Below, in pieces: positions 17,279-25,544 of a DNA stretch of 64,000 nt; the stretch's first letter is position 1; every line of letters starts with the position of its first letter. Location: positions 29,318 through 93,317 of the forward strand of contig DKJA01000164.1 in the NCBI GenBank assembly GCA_002454505.1, written 5' to 3'. Under the pieces are notes generated by a model. That model did not search any database. It worked only from the letters and a program-made list of their open reading frames with translations, and had not been told where the DNA came from. This stretch comes from Oxalobacteraceae bacterium UBA6704 (GTDB taxonomy: Bacteria; Pseudomonadota; Gammaproteobacteria; Burkholderiales; Burkholderiaceae_D). Position numbers and translations under genes: made by a program.

Positions 17279-18429
17279 CTGTTTCGTTACGCATCGCGCT
17301 GCTGACGCATTCGACGAATCCGCGCGGCGGCGTCGTGCACGCGATCGAGCTGGGAAATGCGTTACAGGACATGGGCCAGCACGCCACCGTCATTGCGCCC
17401 GATCCCGGCAACCGCGGCCTGTTCCGCGCCACGCGCTGCGGCTTCGCGCCGGTGCCGGCCGAAGCGTGCAACGGCCCGCTGACTGCACTGGTACGCCAGC
17501 GTATCGCCGAATACGTGGCGTGGCTGGAGCATCCGGACACGCCCCGCTACGACATCTATCACGCGCAGGATTCGATCAGCGCCAATGCACTGGCGTTCCT
17601 GCATGCCGGCTGCGCGATCGGCGGCTTCGTGCGCACCGTGCACCACCTGGACGATTTCGACGATCCGCAGCTCGCCGCCTGGCAGCGCCGCGGCTACCGC
17701 GACGCGACGACGGTGCTGTGCGTCAGCCGGCTGTGGCAGTGTACGTTGATGGAGCAAGGCATTCCGGCAGCGCTGGTCAACAACGGCGTCGACACTGCGC
17801 GATTTTCACCAGTGCCGCAGCCTGGCGATGAAAACCTCAGGCGGCGGCTGAAGCTGGGCGATGGTCCGGTCTTCCTGGCGGTCGGCGGCATCGAGCCCCG
17901 CAAGAACACGATCGCGATCCTGCAGGCGTTTATTCAGGTACGCCGAACCATGCCCGCTGCGCAGCTGCTGATTGCCGGCGGTGCCAGCCTGCTCGATCAC
18001 GGCGCCTATGCGCGCGACTTCAAGGGACTGATGGAGCGGGTTGAATTCACTTCCGCACCGGGCGGTCCCGTTCACATCCTGGGTCGCGTGGACGATGCCG
18101 ACATGCCGGCACTGTATCGCCTCGCCGATGCACTGGTGTTCCCGTCGCTGCGCGAAGGCTTCGGGTTGGCGGTGCTGGAAGCGATGGCCAGCGGCACGCC
18201 AGGCGTCGTATCTCGCCTCGCACCATTTACGGAGTACCTGCCCGACGACGCCTGCGCGTGGGCCGACCCTGCCGATCCCGCGTCGATTGCGGCGGCCATG
18301 ACGCATGCCTGCACCTCGCCGTATCGGGCTGCCGGCCTCGCTGTCGCGGCACGCTTTGCCTGGTCGGTATCGGCCGCGCAGCACCTGGACATCTATCGCA
18401 ACATCCAACAGGGAGTACACCATGCCTGA
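17275..18429 (+). CDS. Nit-cluster glycosyltransferase (MSMEG_0565 family, GT4-like)
   Basis: A 384-residue GT-B glycosyltransferase. The N-terminal domain opens with LLTHSTNPRGGVVHAIEL (a nucleotide-sugar glycosyltransferase start) and the C-terminal domain has the GT4 motif REGFGLAVLEAMASGTPGVVS near residue 293 (shown here as REGFGLAVLEA then MASGTP), with the paired glutamates for sugar-nucleotide binding. It is not in the minimal seven-gene Nit1C set but is linked in several bacteria. This suggests that the pathway product or an intermediate is glycosylated, which is only inference. ATGA overlaps with the previous gene; it overlaps the nitG-like gene by 8 bases. Confidence 0.87.
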   Translation: MTVSLRIALLTHSTNPRGGVVHAIELGNALQDMGQHATVIAPDPGNRGLFRATRCGFAPVPAEACNGPLTALVRQRIAEYVAWLEHPDTPRYDIYHAQDSISANALAFLHAGCAIGGFVRTVHHLDDFDDPQLAAWQRRGYRDATTVLCVSRLWQCTLMEQGIPAALVNNGVDTARFSPVPQPGDENLRRRLKLGDGPVFLAVGGIEPRKNTIAILQAFIQVRRTMPAAQLLIAGGASLLDHGAYARDFKGLMERVEFTSAPGGPVHILGRVDDADMPALYRLADALVFPSLREGFGLAVLEAMASGTPGVVSRLAPFTEYLPDDACAWADPADPASIAAAMTHACTSPYRAAGLAVAARFAWSVSAAQHLDIYRNIQQGVHHA

Positions 18430-18715
18430 AATGCGCTTCACGGTCCGCTGGCCGGACGACACCATTACCGATTGCTATTCCCCTTCGCTGGTGATTCGCG
18501 AGCACATGGACGTCGGCGACAGCTATCCCGTCGCCGATTTCGTGGCGCGCAGCCGCGAGGCGCTGAACATCGCCAGCGAGCGGGTGCGGGCCAAGTACGG
18601 CTTCGCCTGTTCATCCGCGCTGGACCAGTTGCGGCGCATCGAGGAGATGGCTGTCCCTTATGCCGGCGACGGCACGGCCCGCGTGGCGGTGCTAAAGTTC
18701 ACGCCGGACGAGTGA
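18422..18715 (+). CDS. nitG: Nit1C small protein (MSMEG_0570 family)
   Basis: A 97-residue conserved hypothetical protein, last gene of the cluster. The core MRFTVRWPDDTITDCYSPS and ASERVRAKYGFACSSALDQL are typical of the family, which is found next to nitrilase clusters; no catalytic motif is visible. Begins inside the glycosyltransferase gene (8-base overlap), with GGGAG about 6 bases upstream. The symbol is assigned by elimination as the second conserved hypothetical protein of the Nit1C set. Confidence 0.8.
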   Translation: MPEMRFTVRWPDDTITDCYSPSLVIREHMDVGDSYPVADFVARSREALNIASERVRAKYGFACSSALDQLRRIEEMAVPYAGDGTARVAVLKFTPDE

Positions 18716-18765
18716 CAGCGGGCCAGTGCTAGACTGTCCGGTCCATTTCATCGAAAGGACCCGAC

Positions 18766-19365
18766 ATGACCTGGACCAGTCTCTGGCTTTTCATCGTGCC
18801 ATTCGCGATCGCCGCGGCACTGCCCGGCCCCGCGCAGGGCACGATGATCGCCACCGTCGTCGCGCGCGGCAGGGCGTCGGCCGTGGCCTTCGTGGCCGGC
18901 ATGGTGATGGGGAATGCACTGTGGCTGGTGGCCACGCTGTTCGGCCTGGCGTCGCTTGCGCTGCGCTACGAATCGGCGTTCGTGGCCGTCAAGTGGATGG
19001 GCGTGGCCTACCTGCTGTTCGTGGCGTGGAAGCTGTGGTCGGCAACGCCGGTATGGGAAGCGGAAAGCACGGGCCGCCCGAAAGGCTGGCTGGCTGGCAT
19101 GCTGCTCACGCTGGGCAATCCAAAGGCGGTGGTGTTCTTTGGCGCGATCCTGCCGCATGCGTTCGACATGAGCGCTTTATCCGTGACGGAGGCGCTGCTG
19201 ATCGTCGCGCTTGGCGCAACGATCGACAGCGTGGTGCAGGCGGGGTATCTGTACGCGGCGCTGCGGGCGCGCCGCTTCATCGGCAAACCGGCCCACCTGC
19301 GGCTGGTGAACCGGACGGCCGCAGCGCTGATCGGGGGATGCGCGCTGCTGGTGGCGAAACGTTAG
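18766..19365 (+). CDS. LysE/RhtB-family amino-acid or metabolite exporter
   Basis: A 199-residue inner-membrane protein with about six hydrophobic segments. The first has the LysE signature (FAIAAALPGPAQGTMIATVVARG) followed by VAGMVMGNALWLVATLFGLA; later TLGNPKAVVFFGAILP matches the conserved exporter motif. The family exports basic or other amino acids and homoserine; the cargo is unknown. It starts 50 bases after the nit cluster. Its stop codon directly abuts the stop of the converging DUF3325 gene, with no gap. Confidence 0.87.
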   Translation: MTWTSLWLFIVPFAIAAALPGPAQGTMIATVVARGRASAVAFVAGMVMGNALWLVATLFGLASLALRYESAFVAVKWMGVAYLLFVAWKLWSATPVWEAESTGRPKGWLAGMLLTLGNPKAVVFFGAILPHAFDMSALSVTEALLIVALGATIDSVVQAGYLYAALRARRFIGKPAHLRLVNRTAAALIGGCALLVAKR

Positions 19366-19692
19366 TCAGCGGGCTGCTGCGCCGGCCCAGAACACCAGGG
19401 CACCGAGCGCGCTGGCGCGCCACGTCAGCGTAAAGGCGATCGCCAGCGCGCCGAAGGCGAGCGACATCAGCCACACCAGTACGGCGATCGACGCCGAATC
19501 CACCGACAGGCAGATGACCAGCGATGCAGCGAGTGCCAGCGCGCCCAGCGTGCGCAGGGTCTTGGCCAGCGCCGCCGGCAGCGGCGCCTTGCCGCGCACC
19601 TGGTACCAGTGGCCTTCCATCGACAGCGCGAACCAGCCCATGCCCGCCACGCAGGCGGCCACGGCGAGCAACAGCATCAGTGCATCAGGCAT
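19366..19692 (-). CDS. DUF3325 membrane protein
   Basis: A 108-residue protein with about three hydrophobic segments (first at residues 4-22, AACVAGMGWFALSMEGHW includes a conserved motif of the family). DUF3325 proteins occur in operons with PepSY-domain proteins and TonB-dependent siderophore receptors. It overlaps the PepSY gene by 8 bases and is last in an operon led by a DUF3649 gene under a Fur-type box. Precise role unknown; likely accessory to iron uptake. Confidence 0.8.
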   Translation of the reverse strand: MPDALMLLLAVAACVAGMGWFALSMEGHWYQVRGKAPLPAALAKTLRTLGALALAASLVICLSVDSASIAVLVWLMSLAFGALAIAFTLTWRASALGALVFWAGAAAR

Positions 19693-21367
19693 GACCGGCC
19701 TCCATCACGGGATTTTTATGGGCAGGCACATGGCCTGCAGCACGGCGCTGCAGCTTGCGCGCCGCGATGACGGCCAGCACGGCGCCGGTCAGCATGAACA
19801 GGTCGACGCCGGCCACCGGCCAGTAGCCGTCGCCCAGCGTGCGCAGCAGGTGGTCGCCGGTGGTGATCCAGTTCAGCACCGGGGCCACGACGGCCAGCAC
19901 GGCGATGGCGATGCATTGTTCGCGCCAGGCCGGCGCCAGGCGGCCTTCGGCCACGCAGGCGGTGCGCCAGAACGCGTGCGCCATCGCCAGCGCCCACACG
20001 CCCCAGAAGCAGTATTTCTCCATATCGCCGCGCCATGGCCAGCCGGCCGGCATCGCATCCGGCAGCAGGCGGTTGGCGATCAGCATGCCCAGCGCCGCGA
20101 TCAGCATGCCGGTAACGGTGGTGACGGCCAGCGCATCGACCACGCGGGCACCGATCACGCCCTGCTTGGCATGCTGACGCTTGCGCTTCTCGACGAAGAA
20201 CAGGAAGCCGGTGGCGATACAGGCGCAGCCGGCCAGGCCGCCCAGCACGTACAGCCAGCGCAGCAGCCAGTGACGGAAGTGCTGCAGGTGCAGGCCAGTG
20301 AGGAATTCGTTGACGCGGCCGACGGCCGTCGGCGTTGGATCTTCGCGCAGCACTTCGCCGGTGGAGGCCTTGAAGTGGATGCCCTCGCCCGTCAGCTGGA
20401 TGCGGTCGGTGCCGGCGCGGAACACGCTGACGTAGCCGTTGGCATCGCCCACGTGCGCCAGCGTCAGCAGGCCCACGTCGCCGGCCATGCCTTTCGCGGC
20501 CCAGCGGCGCTGCGCTTCGGCCACCATCGCATCGACGGAGGCAATCGGCGCGGCGATGCCGGCGCGGTCGTGCGGCAGGCCCGTCTCTTTCGCTTCCACC
20601 ATCTCGTGATGCTCATGCATCGGTTCGAGCTGCGTGTGCGTGACCGGGAAGTAGATGCCGGCAAAGATCACCAGGCCGGTGAAGGCAAAGAAGAAGTGGA
20701 ACGGCAGCGCCACGACACCCGTCAGGTTGTGCAGGTCCAGCATGCTGCGCTGCTTGCTTTTCGCGGGGCGGAACGTGAACAGCTCGCGGAAGATCTTGCG
20801 GTGCATGATCACGCCGGTGACGAGCGCCATCAGCATCATCAGCGCGGCCAGGCCGACGATCCAGTAACCCAGGTTCTTCCATTCCAGCGTCAGGCTGTAG
20901 TGCAGCGGGTAGAAGAAGCCGCTGCCCACTTTCAAGCGGTCGTCCGGCAGCGCCGTGCCGTTGCGCGGATCGACGGTGCGGGTGGCCCAGATGAAGGTCT
21001 CGGGCTTTTTCGCATTCGGTACTTCATAGCCCGCGTACATCGTCAGCACGGGGTCGCGGTGCGTCGTGTAGGCGCTCCAGTAGGCCGGCGTGTCGAAGCG
21101 CTCCGGCAGCGGGCCGTTGACTTCGCCCTTCATCAGCTCGCGGGCTTGCGGCAAGGGCTGCATGTCGGCGAAGATGGGTTTGAGCAGCTTGTCGAACGAC
21201 GGCATCGGCTGCGGCTCGTAGCGCGTTTCGGGGATCGCCCAGCGGTCGATCTCGCGGTCGAACACCGACAGGGCGCCGAAGAAGAAGACCACCATCAGCA
21301 CCAGCCCGAGGACCAGCCCGAACCAGGTGTGCAGCCATGCCATCGAGAGGCGAAAATTCTGGAACAT
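19685..21367 (-). CDS. PepSY-associated TM protein (iron-uptake accessory)
   Basis: A 560-residue inner-membrane protein of the PepSY_TM family, starting WLHTWFGLVLGLVLMVVFFFGALSVFDREIDRW and later LHNLTGVVALPFHFFFAFTGL, with several conserved histidines and four or five long hydrophobic segments. Such proteins work with siderophore receptors, possibly reducing ferric siderophores (FoxB/FsrB-like) in the cytoplasmic membrane. Middle gene of the DUF3649-PepSY-DUF3325 operon. No TonB receptor is adjacent in this window, so the siderophore partner must lie elsewhere. Confidence 0.85.
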   Translation of the reverse strand: MFQNFRLSMAWLHTWFGLVLGLVLMVVFFFGALSVFDREIDRWAIPETRYEPQPMPSFDKLLKPIFADMQPLPQARELMKGEVNGPLPERFDTPAYWSAYTTHRDPVLTMYAGYEVPNAKKPETFIWATRTVDPRNGTALPDDRLKVGSGFFYPLHYSLTLEWKNLGYWIVGLAALMMLMALVTGVIMHRKIFRELFTFRPAKSKQRSMLDLHNLTGVVALPFHFFFAFTGLVIFAGIYFPVTHTQLEPMHEHHEMVEAKETGLPHDRAGIAAPIASVDAMVAEAQRRWAAKGMAGDVGLLTLAHVGDANGYVSVFRAGTDRIQLTGEGIHFKASTGEVLREDPTPTAVGRVNEFLTGLHLQHFRHWLLRWLYVLGGLAGCACIATGFLFFVEKRKRQHAKQGVIGARVVDALAVTTVTGMLIAALGMLIANRLLPDAMPAGWPWRGDMEKYCFWGVWALAMAHAFWRTACVAEGRLAPAWREQCIAIAVLAVVAPVLNWITTGDHLLRTLGDGYWPVAGVDLFMLTGAVLAVIAARKLQRRAAGHVPAHKNPVMEAGHA

Positions 21368-21383
21368 GCTTACATCTCCGTCG

Positions 21384-21680
21384 TTAAACCAGTTGGCTCT
21401 GCAGCAGCGAAGCGCAGACCGTCATCAGGGCGCCGCCGCCCAGCAGGATCATCCACACGCGGCGCAGGTTGCGGGCCGCGAAGGCGGTCAGGAACACGAC
21501 CAGGAACACGAGGAAGCCGAGAATGTACGACAGGTGCTCGGCATCGTGGAATTCCATGCCGGCGGCGAAGAACAGCGCGATGGCAAGGGCGATCGTGCCC
21601 CACGTGAAGGCATAGCCCCCGAGCAGGGCAGCGCCCGTGCGCGAGGCGATGTGGAGGCGTGACAGGTTCGGTGTGGCCAT
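21384..21680 (-). CDS. DUF3649 membrane protein
   Basis: A 98-residue protein with three hydrophobic segments and the family core GGYAFTWGTIALAIALFFAAGMEFHDAEHLSYILGF (quoted in part: GGYAFTWGTIAL and FHDAEHLSYILGF). It is first in the operon with the PepSY and DUF3325 genes. ATG 21680 was taken as start; an in-frame GTG 9 bases upstream is possible, and neither has a clear ribosome-binding site. Regulated, probably, by the Fur-type palindrome 50-70 bases upstream. Confidence 0.75.
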   Translation of the reverse strand: MATPNLSRLHIASRTGAALLGGYAFTWGTIALAIALFFAAGMEFHDAEHLSYILGFLVFLVVFLTAFAARNLRRVWMILLGGGALMTVCASLLQSQLV

Positions 21681-21730
21681 GAGGAGCACGTCGGTCAGGT
21701 TGAGGGCAAAGATAAAACGCTGCTTACTAA

Positions 21731-21749
21731 AATGAGAAGCATTCTCATT
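21731..21749. promoter_or_regulatory. Fur-type box before the PepSY operon
   Basis: The sequence AATGAGAAGCATTCTCATT is a perfect palindrome of 8-base arms (AATGAGAA / TTCTCATT) around a 3-base centre, matching the Fur consensus pattern (NAT-triads with ATTCTCATT). It lies 51 bases upstream of the DUF3649 start and implies iron repression of the operon. The AraC gene ends 34 bases beyond it. Confidence 0.8.
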
Positions 21750-21782
21750 CTAACAGTATTGTTGCGGCCCGAACCAGTGAAA

Positions 21783-22679
21783 TCAGATGACGATGCCGGT
21801 GACATCGCCGAGGTTCTCGCGCAGCAGCGAAGCATCCCGCTTCGGCGGGCGCCCGAACAGCCGCGCGTATTCGCGGCTGAACTGCGACGGGCTTTCGTAG
21901 CCGACGGCATACGCGGCGCGCGTGGCGTCCGCATCGGCGGCCAGCAGGCGTCGGGCCGCCTGCAAACGCAAGGTCTTTTGATACTGCAGCGGGCTGGTAC
22001 CCGTCGCGCCCCTGAAATGGCGGTTGAACGACGACACGCTCATGCCGGCGATGCCGGCCACCGTCTCGATGGGGAAGGACTCGTCGAAATGCCGGCGCAG
22101 CCAGTCGATGGCGCGCCGCACCTGCGCCAGCCGGCCCTCTTCGCGGGCGATCTGCCGCAGCACGGGGCCGTGGGGGCTCAACAACAGCCGGTACAGCAGT
22201 TCGCGCTCGCGCGACGCGGCCAGCAAGGGAATGTCGGCCGGGCTGTCGAGCAGCGCAAGCAGATGATCCCAGGCTTCCAATACATCGCGCGACACGGGTC
22301 CGATGTGGAAGCCCGCCAGTCCCCGGTCCGCCGGCATCTCGGGCATGTCGGCGATCAGCGCCGTATAAATGCCGTGGTCGAGCGCCAGGCCCGTGCCCAC
22401 ATAGGGCGCGTCGCCGGCCATCTCGAATACGCAGCAGGTGGTCGGCAGGTCGATCAGCGACGCATAGCAGCTGCCGGCACTGTAGCGGAGCATCTTCCGG
22501 CCGACCATCATCTGCTTGGCGCCCTGCAGCACCATGCAGACGCCGGCGCCGACGGCCGTCATCGTCGGTTCCGGCTGGCGAAACGCGCCGATGGCGAGCC
22601 GGGGAATCGCCGTCTCGGTCATCTGTTCGCCGGTGTGGCGCAGCACCCGGCGGGTCATCTGTTGCAGTAGATCGTCCAT
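21783..22679 (-). CDS. AraC-family regulator (AraC_N type)
   Basis: A 298-residue regulator. The first ~170 residues are the AraC_N cupin-like domain (AVGAGVCMVLQGAKQMMVG), and the last ~100 the two AraC helix-turn-helix motifs (ETVAGIAGMSVSSFNRHFRGATGTSPLQY and RAAYAVGYESPSQFSREYARLFG; key parts VAGIAGMSVSSFNRHF and GYESPSQFSREYARLF). It is divergent from an SDR gene, 151 bases apart, which is the usual pattern for this family and likely its target. Inducer unknown. Confidence 0.9.
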   Translation of the reverse strand: MDDLLQQMTRRVLRHTGEQMTETAIPRLAIGAFRQPEPTMTAVGAGVCMVLQGAKQMMVGRKMLRYSAGSCYASLIDLPTTCCVFEMAGDAPYVGTGLALDHGIYTALIADMPEMPADRGLAGFHIGPVSRDVLEAWDHLLALLDSPADIPLLAASRERELLYRLLLSPHGPVLRQIAREEGRLAQVRRAIDWLRRHFDESFPIETVAGIAGMSVSSFNRHFRGATGTSPLQYQKTLRLQAARRLLAADADATRAAYAVGYESPSQFSREYARLFGRPPKRDASLLRENLGDVTGIVI

Positions 22680-22830
22680 CGGGCCAGTGTGCCAGCGCGC
22701 GGGCGCCAGGGCAAGCAGGTGAGCGGATCAGGCAAGAAATCCGGCGATTTTGGCCAGTAAAGCGGCCGCCACCAGCCTATCTTGGCAAGACGGCGCGCGC
22801 TCCCGCGCGCCATCACAGGAGAAATCGGCA

Positions 22831-23805
22831 ATGACAACTTTCGATGCAAATTCGACCACCGACGATGTGCTGGCGGGGATCGACCTGCGCGGCAAGCGCG
22901 CCCTGGTCACCGGCGTGTCGGCGGGGCTCGGCGTGGAAACCGCCCGCGCGCTGGTGGCGCACGGCGCCCACGTGATCGGCACCGCCCGCGATCTGGACAA
23001 GGCGCGTGGCGCCACCAAAGCCGTCCGCGACGCGGCGGAACAGGGCGGCGGCTCGTTCGAGATCGTCGCCGTGGACCTGGCCTCGCTGGCGTCGGTCCGC
23101 GCGGCCAGTGAGGCCATCGTCGCGACAGGCCAGCCGCTCGACCTGGTCGTGGCCAACGCCGGCGTGATGGCCACGCCGTTCGACCACACCGCGGATGGCT
23201 TCGAGCTGCAGTTCGGTACCAATGTGCTGGGCCATTACGTGCTGGTCAACCGGCTGGCACCACTGATGCGCACCGGTGCGCGGCTGGTCGTGCTGTCGTC
23301 GAACGGCCACCGCTTCGCGGACGTGGATCTTGAAGATCCGAACTTTGCGGGCACGCCCTACGAGCCGTGGCTGGCCTATGGCCGCTCGAAGACGGGCGAC
23401 GCGCTGCTGGCGGTGGCCTTCGATGCGCGCCATCGCAGCCGCGGCGTGCGCGCGGCCAGCGTCCACCCGGGCGTCATCATGACGGAGCTGGCGCGCCACC
23501 TGGACCCGGCGGCGTTCCAGTCTGCCTTCGCGGCGATGACGGAACAGCATCTGGCGCTGGGCAATCCGCCGCTGGCGATAAAAAGCCCCGCGCAAGGCGC
23601 CGCCACCACGCTGTGGGCCGGCATCGTGGCCGATGCGGCGGAAATCGGCGGGCGTTATTGCGAGGACTGCCATGTCGGCGGACTGCTGGCCGACGATGCG
23701 GTAGTCAGCCCGTTCGGCGCCGGCGTGCGGCGCTTTGCCATCGATCCGGCGCGGGCCGACGCGCTGTGGGCCAAGGCTGCCGAGCTGACCGGCGAGCACT
23801 TCTAA
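22831..23805 (+). CDS. Short-chain dehydrogenase/reductase
   Basis: A 324-residue SDR of the retinol-dehydrogenase-like group. Cofactor loop TGVSAGLGVETARAL near residues 29-43 and NAG motif ANAGVMATPFD; catalytic Ser in VVLSSNGHRF and the Y-x-x-x-K pair in AYGRSKTGDALL. Reduces or oxidises an unknown alcohol or ketone with NAD(P). ATG 22831 follows AGGAGA by 8 bases. Likely regulated by the divergent AraC protein; the IS element begins soon after its stop codon. Confidence 0.9.
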   Translation: MTTFDANSTTDDVLAGIDLRGKRALVTGVSAGLGVETARALVAHGAHVIGTARDLDKARGATKAVRDAAEQGGGSFEIVAVDLASLASVRAASEAIVATGQPLDLVVANAGVMATPFDHTADGFELQFGTNVLGHYVLVNRLAPLMRTGARLVVLSSNGHRFADVDLEDPNFAGTPYEPWLAYGRSKTGDALLAVAFDARHRSRGVRAASVHPGVIMTELARHLDPAAFQSAFAAMTEQHLALGNPPLAIKSPAQGAATTLWAGIVADAAEIGGRYCEDCHVGGLLADDAVVSPFGAGVRRFAIDPARADALWAKAAELTGEHF

Positions 23806-23817
23806 ATCCTGACAAGT

Positions 23818-24974
23818 GAACGCCATGGCTCTGTCACCCGACGTTGTTGAATGATCTGTGAAGGGGCTGCGCCGGTGGTCAATGAAGCGATGCAACCGGT
23901 TGCGGCACGATCGCCGCCAGCAGGAACTGGTCCGGCATTCCTATGCTGTGTGTGTCGAGTGCGCGGCGCCAGCCGAGATAGTTTTGCAGGTATCTGCTGG
24001 CGACACCCCGGAAACGCGCCAGCCAGGCCTTGAATCGGCTGTGATAGCCGTTCACGTTCTGCAGGTGATAGGGCCCGTCGACACGCACGCCGGCCCGCTG
24101 GTTGAGCGGCTTGTGGGCGATGCCAGCGTCCTGGCTGAATCTCCGGTACGCCATGGCACCATCGGTGACCAGCACGGCGTCCCTCGCCAGTACGGGACGC
24201 AGGCAGCGGTCCGCCTGCTGCGCCGACACCGGCCCGCGGCCGGTGACCCAGTCCAGCGTATGGCCGGCCCGGTCGCGGGCCACGAGGATGCAGTCGTGCT
24301 GCTTCGTGATGCCGCGCGTGTCGGCGACGCCGCCCCGGTGGCGCGCCGGCCGGGTCAAATTGCGCGAGCCCTTCTGCGATTCGAGCAGATACGTCTCGTC
24401 CGCCTCGACGATGCCCTGTACCTGCGCTGGCCGCTTCCGCTGCGCGCCGGCGAGAAAGCGGTGCCGCCACCGAAAGCTCGTGTTGCGGTGGATCGCTACC
24501 GTCTCGGCTGCCTTGCGGACGGTCTGCGAATCGAGCATGCATTCGAGGTACGGCAGCCATTTCGAACGCAGCCGCAGATGTGCCAGCGGCGTGCCGGTCA
24601 ACGCGTTGTAGGTGCGGCGGCAGTCCTGGCAGCGATAGCGCTGCAGCCCTGACGCGTAGCCGTGCCGTTGGATGCACGTGCCGTGACAGTGCGGGCAGCC
24701 GGGATGGTCGCGGCCATATTGCTCGATCAGGTCCAGGCAATGTCCATGCGCCGCAAAAGCAGCAGCCAGGTCGCGCACTGTGGCAACCTGCTTTTGCGAC
24801 AGGCCGACCAACTGACGGCGCAGGCGCTCGACTAACTGGTTGAAGGACGGTGTTTTCACGGCTGTCTCCGTTGTCGGTGCTGACCATACCGGATGGTCGA
24901 TATGGTTCAGACAACGCAACAGCAGGAAAGTTCAGGCCGTTTCAACAAGTTCGGGTGACAGAGCCGTGGCGTTC
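23818..24974. mobile_element. IS1595-family insertion sequence with ~25-bp terminal repeats
   Basis: The element is bounded by imperfect terminal repeats of about 25 bases. The left end begins GGCTCTGTCACCCGA at 23827 and the right end is its reverse complement, ending at 24965. Both ends read inward to TTGTTGAA. Immediately outside, TGAACGCCA (23817-23825) and TGGCGTTCA (24967-24975) form an inverted pair instead of the direct 8-bp duplication expected for IS1595. A single transposase gene fills the element. The boundary given includes the flanking inverted bases. Confidence 0.85.
23879..24859 (-). CDS. IS1595-family (ISXO2-like) transposase
   Basis: A 326-residue DDE/N transposase. The N-terminal zinc ribbon has CPHCHG and CQDCRRTYN, followed by an HTH-like segment (TVRKAAETVAIHRNTSFRWRHRFL; core VRKAAETVAIHRNTSFRW). 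The catalytic core shows EADETYLLES, TDGAMAYRRF and HLQNVNGYHSRFKAWL, i.e. Asp, Asp and the Asn typical of one ISXO2 branch, ending GVASRYLQNYLGWRR. Start GTG 24859 is preferred because GGAGA lies just upstream and the protein then has family length; ATG 24919 would extend it towards the terminal repeat. Appears intact and may still act on the two MITEs in this window. Confidence 0.88.
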   Translation of the reverse strand: MKTPSFNQLVERLRRQLVGLSQKQVATVRDLAAAFAAHGHCLDLIEQYGRDHPGCPHCHGTCIQRHGYASGLQRYRCQDCRRTYNALTGTPLAHLRLRSKWLPYLECMLDSQTVRKAAETVAIHRNTSFRWRHRFLAGAQRKRPAQVQGIVEADETYLLESQKGSRNLTRPARHRGGVADTRGITKQHDCILVARDRAGHTLDWVTGRGPVSAQQADRCLRPVLARDAVLVTDGAMAYRRFSQDAGIAHKPLNQRAGVRVDGPYHLQNVNGYHSRFKAWLARFRGVASRYLQNYLGWRRALDTHSIGMPDQFLLAAIVPQPVASLH

Positions 24975-25078
24975 AGCTTGGTCCACTTTTTTCGACCGGA
25001 TTGGCTACCCCCCGCCCTGCCCCGCGGGCTCACAATGACTCCATCGCAGCAATCAACCTCACCACACGGGAGTCAACC

Positions 25079-25519
25079 ATGAGCAAGCGCATCGATTTCT
25101 ACACCGCCTCGCCGGACGCAATGAAAGCCATGATGGCCCTGGAAGGCGCCGTCAAGAAGCTGGCCATCGACCCGGTCATCCTCGAACTGATGAAACTGCG
25201 CGCGTCGCAGATCAACGGCTGCGCCTTCTGCGTCGACATGCACAGCACCGAAATGCGCCAGGCTGGCGAGAGCGAACGCCGCATTGCCACCGTGTGCGCC
25301 TGGGACGATACGCCCTTCTTCACGGCGCGCGAACGGGCTGCGCTGGCCTGGACGGAAGCGGTCACCCGCATCGCCGACAGCCGCGCGCCGGATGCCGCCT
25401 ACGCCGCACTGGCCGAGCATTTCAGCCCGAAGGAAATGGTCGACCTGACGCTGGCCATCAACACCATCAACAGCTGGAACCGGCTCGCCATCGCATTCCG
25501 CAAAGCGCCCGCCGCGTAA
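25079..25519 (+). CDS. AhpD-like carboxymuconolactone decarboxylase-family protein
   Basis: A 146-residue protein with the full AhpD motif NGCAFCVDMHSTEMRQAG, i.e. CxxCxxxH. Family members are alkylhydroperoxidase partners or decarboxylases; this small group has no established substrate. It starts soon after the IS right end, whose insertion lies about 100 bases upstream of ATG 25079, so its promoter may be affected by the element. GGGAG is 8 bases before the start. An NmrA-like gene follows after 25 bases, forming an apparent operon. Confidence 0.87.
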   Translation: MSKRIDFYTASPDAMKAMMALEGAVKKLAIDPVILELMKLRASQINGCAFCVDMHSTEMRQAGESERRIATVCAWDDTPFFTARERAALAWTEAVTRIADSRAPDAAYAALAEHFSPKEMVDLTLAINTINSWNRLAIAFRKAPAA

Positions 25520-25544
25520 TTCCGAACCCGAAGGAGCAACCATC

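Noticed and set aside
19514..21607. 697-codon plus-strand frame over the PepSY operon
   Set aside because: Antisense shadow with His/Gln-rich low-complexity translation.
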